7,902 nt of DNA from NCBI GenBank assembly GCA_903918705.1, contig CAIXFP010000846.1, forward strand, positions 1-7,902, written 5' to 3'. The DNA comes from an uncultured Pseudomonadota bacterium (GTDB lineage: Bacteria; Pseudomonadota; Gammaproteobacteria; Burkholderiales; Thiobacillaceae). The notes beneath the pieces were generated by a model. It saw only the letters and a list, made by a program, of their open reading frames with translations. It made no database searches and was not told where the DNA came from. This document shows, piece by piece, positions 6,197-7,902 of the stretch; position 1 is the first letter of the stretch, and every line of letters starts with the position of its first letter. Position numbers and translations under genes: made by a program.

Positions 6197-6288
6197 CGTC
6201 CGCCTGCCGCAATAGCGCGCACACGGGGCGGGCGCGCGCCACTCGAATAAATGCCGGGAACGGTGTCCCCGGGTCGTAGCCCTGCCAT
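6193..6288 (-). CDS. Putative 31-residue leader peptide translationally coupled to the Crp/Fnr regulator
   Basis: ATG 6288 is preceded by a strong GAGGAG with a 5-base gap, a far better ribosome binding site than that of the regulator itself. The frame runs 31 codons and ends in TGA that overlaps the regulator ATG as ATGA. The peptide begins MAGLRPGDTVPG, is rich in Gly, Arg, Pro and Ala, has no hydrophobic segment, and matches nothing I recognise. In this arrangement ribosomes finishing the leader can restart on the regulator, so the ORF could set regulator output even if the peptide has no function. Evidence is the ribosome site and the overlap; coding potential alone would not be convincing at this length. 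Confidence 0.5.
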   Translation of the reverse strand: MAGLRPGDTVPGIYSSGARPPRVRAIAAGGR

Positions 6289-6304
6289 AGCGTCTCCTCG
6301 CTAT

Positions 6305-6406
6305 CCACCGCTAACTCTCTTGTCGGAGTGACGGTGGTCCTATTCGGCCCGCCGAGAGCTTGTCGGGCCATTTCAACAACCGCACCGGAAGTAACCAAGC
6401 CGGTGC
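6305..6406 (-). other. Candidate structured mRNA leader: three successive GC hairpins upstream of the regulator
   Basis: Three perfect stems occur in a row: 6382-6388 with 6400-6406 (7 bp), 6346-6351 with 6364-6369 (6 bp), and 6305-6310 with 6332-6337 (6 bp, with an inner ACTC/GAGT stem on the minus strand). The loops of the second and third both hold CCGACAAG on the minus strand (plus 6359-6366 and 6319-6326, 40 bases apart). The last stem ends about 15 bases before the ribosome site of the leader ORF. It could be a cis-regulatory RNA; it matches no riboswitch class I recognise. In GC-rich DNA short stems also arise by chance. Confidence 0.35.
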
Positions 6407-6410
6407 CGGA

Positions 6411-6540
6411 TTACGACTAACACTTCATCGACTGCATCGGGCGGGCGAGAGATCGAACGATCCACGCTGGCTGTTGACTCCCTACCTTGCGGCTCTCCAC
6501 CTGATGAACAGATAGATCCGATCCGTCATGGGACCGTAAA
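6411..6540. other. Intergenic stretch, distal part of the regulator leader; no gene seen
   Basis: No frame here has a plausible start, ribosome site and length. The only structure seen is a short inverted repeat, GATCG-AA-CGATC (6451-6462). If the promoter near 6553-6580 is used, this stretch is transcribed as the first part of a leader of about 350 bases on the minus strand. Confidence 0.4.
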
Positions 6541-6543
6541 GAA

Positions 6544-6562
6544 TGTAATGAAATTGTAATGA
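6544..6562. promoter_or_regulatory. Tandem TGTAATGA repeats with 11-bp period, possible response-regulator site
   Basis: TGTAATGA occurs at 6544-6551 and again at 6555-6562, exactly one helical turn apart. Direct repeats with this period are typical binding sites of OmpR/PhoB-family response regulators. The repeat overlaps the candidate -10 box of the minus-strand promoter, which would suit repression, and lies about 275 bases upstream of pyrD. No two-component gene is in the window. Confidence 0.4.
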
Positions 6563-6580
6563 CGATAAGTAAATGAGCAA
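6553..6580 (-). promoter_or_regulatory. Candidate promoter for the leader ORF and Crp/Fnr regulator
   Basis: On the minus strand TACAAT (plus 6553-6558) matches five of six -10 bases, with TTGCTC (plus 6575-6580) 16 bases upstream as a weak -35. It lies in the AT-rich island and would start transcription near 6546, giving an untranslated leader of about 260 bases before the small leader ORF. Confidence 0.35.
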
Positions 6581-6629
6581 GTGCTAATTTAGATATTTTT
6601 TATGTGCCCATAAGCACTACAAATTTACT
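6568..6629. repeat. AT-rich island with nested inverted repeats
   Basis: Outer arms AGTAAAT (6568-6574) and ATTTACT (6623-6629) are perfect. Inner arms AGTGCTAAT (6580-6588) and ATAAGCACT (6610-6618) pair with one mismatch. The apex includes a T6 run. By count, 6541-6600 has 15 G/C in 60 bases, far below the surrounding DNA. It may be a protein-binding or promoter region, or a remnant of inserted DNA. Confidence 0.4.
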
Positions 6630-6800
6630 CGTCTTTCCCTGATAGTCCACCTCGCTTGCGCGTCAGGGCGAAGCCCAAAGCACCGGACCCACCGGAACAT
6701 CTCTGTGGGTAGCGGCACATCACAGCAGTTCCAACGCCGCGGCAAGGGCAACCACAGCTTACAGAGTCATTTTCGCCAGGGGCCACGAAAGCCTGGCCTT
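6630..6800. other. Intergenic region upstream of pyrD; hairpins but no convincing gene
   Basis: Visible structures are CCCTGA/TCAGGG (6637-6642 with 6663-6668), a tandem ACCGGA repeat (6682-6687 and 6691-6696) and GCCAGG/CCTGGC (6775-6780 with 6792-6797), the last ending just before the pyrD -10 element. A 62-codon minus-strand frame (6813-6625) has no ribosome site and a wobble-base composition unlike the neighbouring genes, so it is not called. Confidence 0.4.
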
Positions 6801-6806
6801 TATACT
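6801..6806 (+). promoter_or_regulatory. Candidate -10 element of the pyrD promoter
   Basis: TATACT matches five of six -10 consensus bases and lies 28 bases before the pyrD start codon, giving a short leader of about 22 bases. No good -35 is seen at 16-18 bases upstream; that region falls in a GCCAGG/CCTGGC hairpin instead. Confidence 0.35.
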
Positions 6807-6834
6807 TGGCCATTTCGGCAAACCATCACCCATC

Positions 6835-7866
6835 TTGAACCTCTACCCCCTGCTCCGCCCCCTGCTGTTCCGTCTCGACCCGGAAGCCGCCCATAACCTC
6901 ACGCTCGGCGGCCTGCGCAAACTGCATGGGCTGGGCCTGCTCAAGCCTTTTCTGCCGGAAGTGCCGCGGCTGCCGCGCCGGGTCATGGGCCTGGATTTTC
7001 CCAACCCGGTGGGCATGGCCGCCGGCCTCGACAAGAACGGCGAGGCCATCGACGCCCTGGGCGCGTTGGGCTTCGGCTTCCTGGAACTGGGCGCCGTCAC
7101 CCCCCGGCCGCAGCCGGGCAACCCGAAGCCGCGCCTGTTCCGTCTGCCCGAGGCCCTGGCCATCATCAACCGCATGGGCTTCAACAACCTGGGCGTGGAC
7201 CACCTTCTGCGCAACCTAGCGGCGTGCAGCTACCGCGGCATCCTCGGCGTCAACCTGGGCAAGAATTTCGACACGCCCATCGAACGCGCCGCCGACGATT
7301 ACCTGATCCTGCTGGACAAGCTCTACGGCAAGGCCAGTTTCGTCACCATCAACATCTCCTCCCCCAACACCAGGAATCTGCGCAGCCTGCAGGGCGGCGA
7401 CGAACTGGATGCCCTGCTGGGCGCGATCCGGGCGCGGCAGCAAAGCCTGGCCGACCGCCACGGCCAATACATGCCGGTGGCCGTGAAAATCGCCCCGGAC
7501 CTGGAAGACGAGCAGATTGCCGCCATGGCCGGGCTGTTCCGCAAGCACCGCATCGATGCCCTCATCGCCACCAACACCACCCTGGAACGCCGCGGTGTCC
7601 AACACTTGGCCCACGGCCAGGAAACCGGCGGCCTCTCAGGCGCGCCGCTGCGCGAGAAATCCACCCGGGTGATCCGGGCCTTCCACGCGGCCCTGGCCGG
7701 GGAACTGCCCATCATCGGTGCCGGCGGCATTCTTTCCGGCCGTGACGCCAAAGCCAAGCTGGACGCCGGCGCCGCCCTGGTGCAGTTCTACAGCGGCCTT
7801 ATCTACCGCGGCCCGGAACTGGTCAAGGAAACCATCGCCGCGACGCGGAATTACGTCCGCGCCTGA
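6835..7866 (+). CDS. pyrD: Dihydroorotate dehydrogenase (quinone), class 2
   Basis: The product has 343 residues, against about 336 for E. coli PyrD. It oxidises dihydroorotate to orotate in pyrimidine synthesis, using FMN and passing electrons to membrane quinone. The N-terminal extension (LYPLLRPLLFRLDPEAAHNLTL) is the membrane-associating helix pair that marks class 2 enzymes. Conserved blocks seen in order are GMAAGLDKNGEAIDALGALGFGF (60-82), GAVTPRPQPGNPKPRLFRLPE (86-106), INRMGFNNLGVD (111-122), NISSPNT (173-179, with the catalytic Ser175 block), VAVKIAPDL (215-223), IATNTT (244-249), TGGLSG (264-269), and the FMN-phosphate region IIGAGGI (293-299) and LVQFYSG (315-321). The start is TTG 6835, because no ATG or GTG lies in frame nearby and homologues begin here; no Shine-Dalgarno precedes it. 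It diverges from the regulator gene across the long intergenic region. The 36 bases after its stop hold nothing recognisable. Confidence 0.95.
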   Translation: MNLYPLLRPLLFRLDPEAAHNLTLGGLRKLHGLGLLKPFLPEVPRLPRRVMGLDFPNPVGMAAGLDKNGEAIDALGALGFGFLELGAVTPRPQPGNPKPRLFRLPEALAIINRMGFNNLGVDHLLRNLAACSYRGILGVNLGKNFDTPIERAADDYLILLDKLYGKASFVTINISSPNTRNLRSLQGGDELDALLGAIRARQQSLADRHGQYMPVAVKIAPDLEDEQIAAMAGLFRKHRIDALIATNTTLERRGVQHLAHGQETGGLSGAPLREKSTRVIRAFHAALAGELPIIGAGGILSGRDAKAKLDAGAALVQFYSGLIYRGPELVKETIAATRNYVRA

Positions 7867-7902
7867 AGCCAAGTACGATCGGTACCGTGAAAGTCGGCGA
7901 AG

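Noticed and set aside
6042..6398. 118-codon minus-strand frame from TTG 6398 running into the regulator gene in another frame
   Set aside because: It has no ribosome site and no recognisable domain, and it overlaps about 155 bases of the regulator. The 31-codon leader frame with GAGGAG explains the region better.
6445..6470. GTTCGATC on the minus strand, resembling the T-loop of a tRNA
   Set aside because: The flanking bases do not form a T stem, and no acceptor, D or anticodon arms are present.
6501..6514. CTGAT-GAAC-AGATA as a second FNR-type box near the regulator promoter
   Set aside because: Only one half-site resembles the consensus; the other matches two of five bases.
6637..6668. 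CCCTGA/TCAGGG hairpin as a terminator
   Set aside because: No U tract follows on either strand, and no gene ends nearby.
6625..6813. 62-codon cysteine-containing minus-strand frame in the pyrD upstream region
   Set aside because: There is no Shine-Dalgarno before ATG 6813, its wobble bases are far less GC-rich than those of neighbouring genes, and it overlaps the likely pyrD promoter. It stays a weak possibility only.
1..7902. Mobile element, CRISPR array or phage genes
   Set aside because: No transposase, integrase, regularly spaced repeats, terminal inverted repeats with target duplications, or phage structural motifs were seen.

Overview
The window is a GC-rich stretch that looks like the chromosome of a proteobacterium, most likely a betaproteobacterium with lithotrophic or denitrifying relatives (inference from protein similarity recalled from memory, codon bias and gene content; no search was run). 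Only the two edges hold common housekeeping genes: the 3' end of feoB (ferrous iron transporter, 1-294, +) and a complete pyrD (class 2 dihydroorotate dehydrogenase, 6835-7866, +).

Between them everything is on the minus strand. Read in transcription order (right to left): a Crp/Fnr-family regulator of the DNR type (6196-5456); a small monoheme cytochrome c (5293-4940); a Tat-exported flavocytochrome c sulfide dehydrogenase-like flavoprotein (4927-3668); a ten-helix inner-membrane protein of uncertain family (3591-2380); a small secreted DUF995-like protein (2291-1914); a strong terminator with a UUCG loop (1871-1898); and an OprB-family outer-membrane porin (1732-311), which converges on feoB.

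The regulator has the ExxSR recognition helix of FNR/DNR proteins. A near-perfect FNR/DNR box, TTGAT-N4-ATCAG on the minus strand, overlaps its own stop codon, just upstream of the cytochrome gene. The simplest reading is a local circuit: the regulator controls a periplasmic redox unit (cytochrome plus flavoprotein) and an associated membrane protein. The flavoprotein keeps the FAD-linking cysteine and the first redox cysteine of FccB. The second cysteine of the catalytic disulfide appears to be serine, so it may not be an ordinary sulfide dehydrogenase.

The 638-base gap between the regulator and pyrD (6197-6834) is the most structured noncoding stretch. It holds a 31-codon leader ORF with a strong ribosome binding site that overlaps the regulator start as ATGA, three successive GC hairpins (two sharing a loop motif), and a candidate minus-strand promoter. 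An 11-bp-period direct repeat (TGTAATGA twice) overlaps that promoter, next to an AT-rich island with nested inverted repeats. A TATACT -10 element lies just before pyrD.
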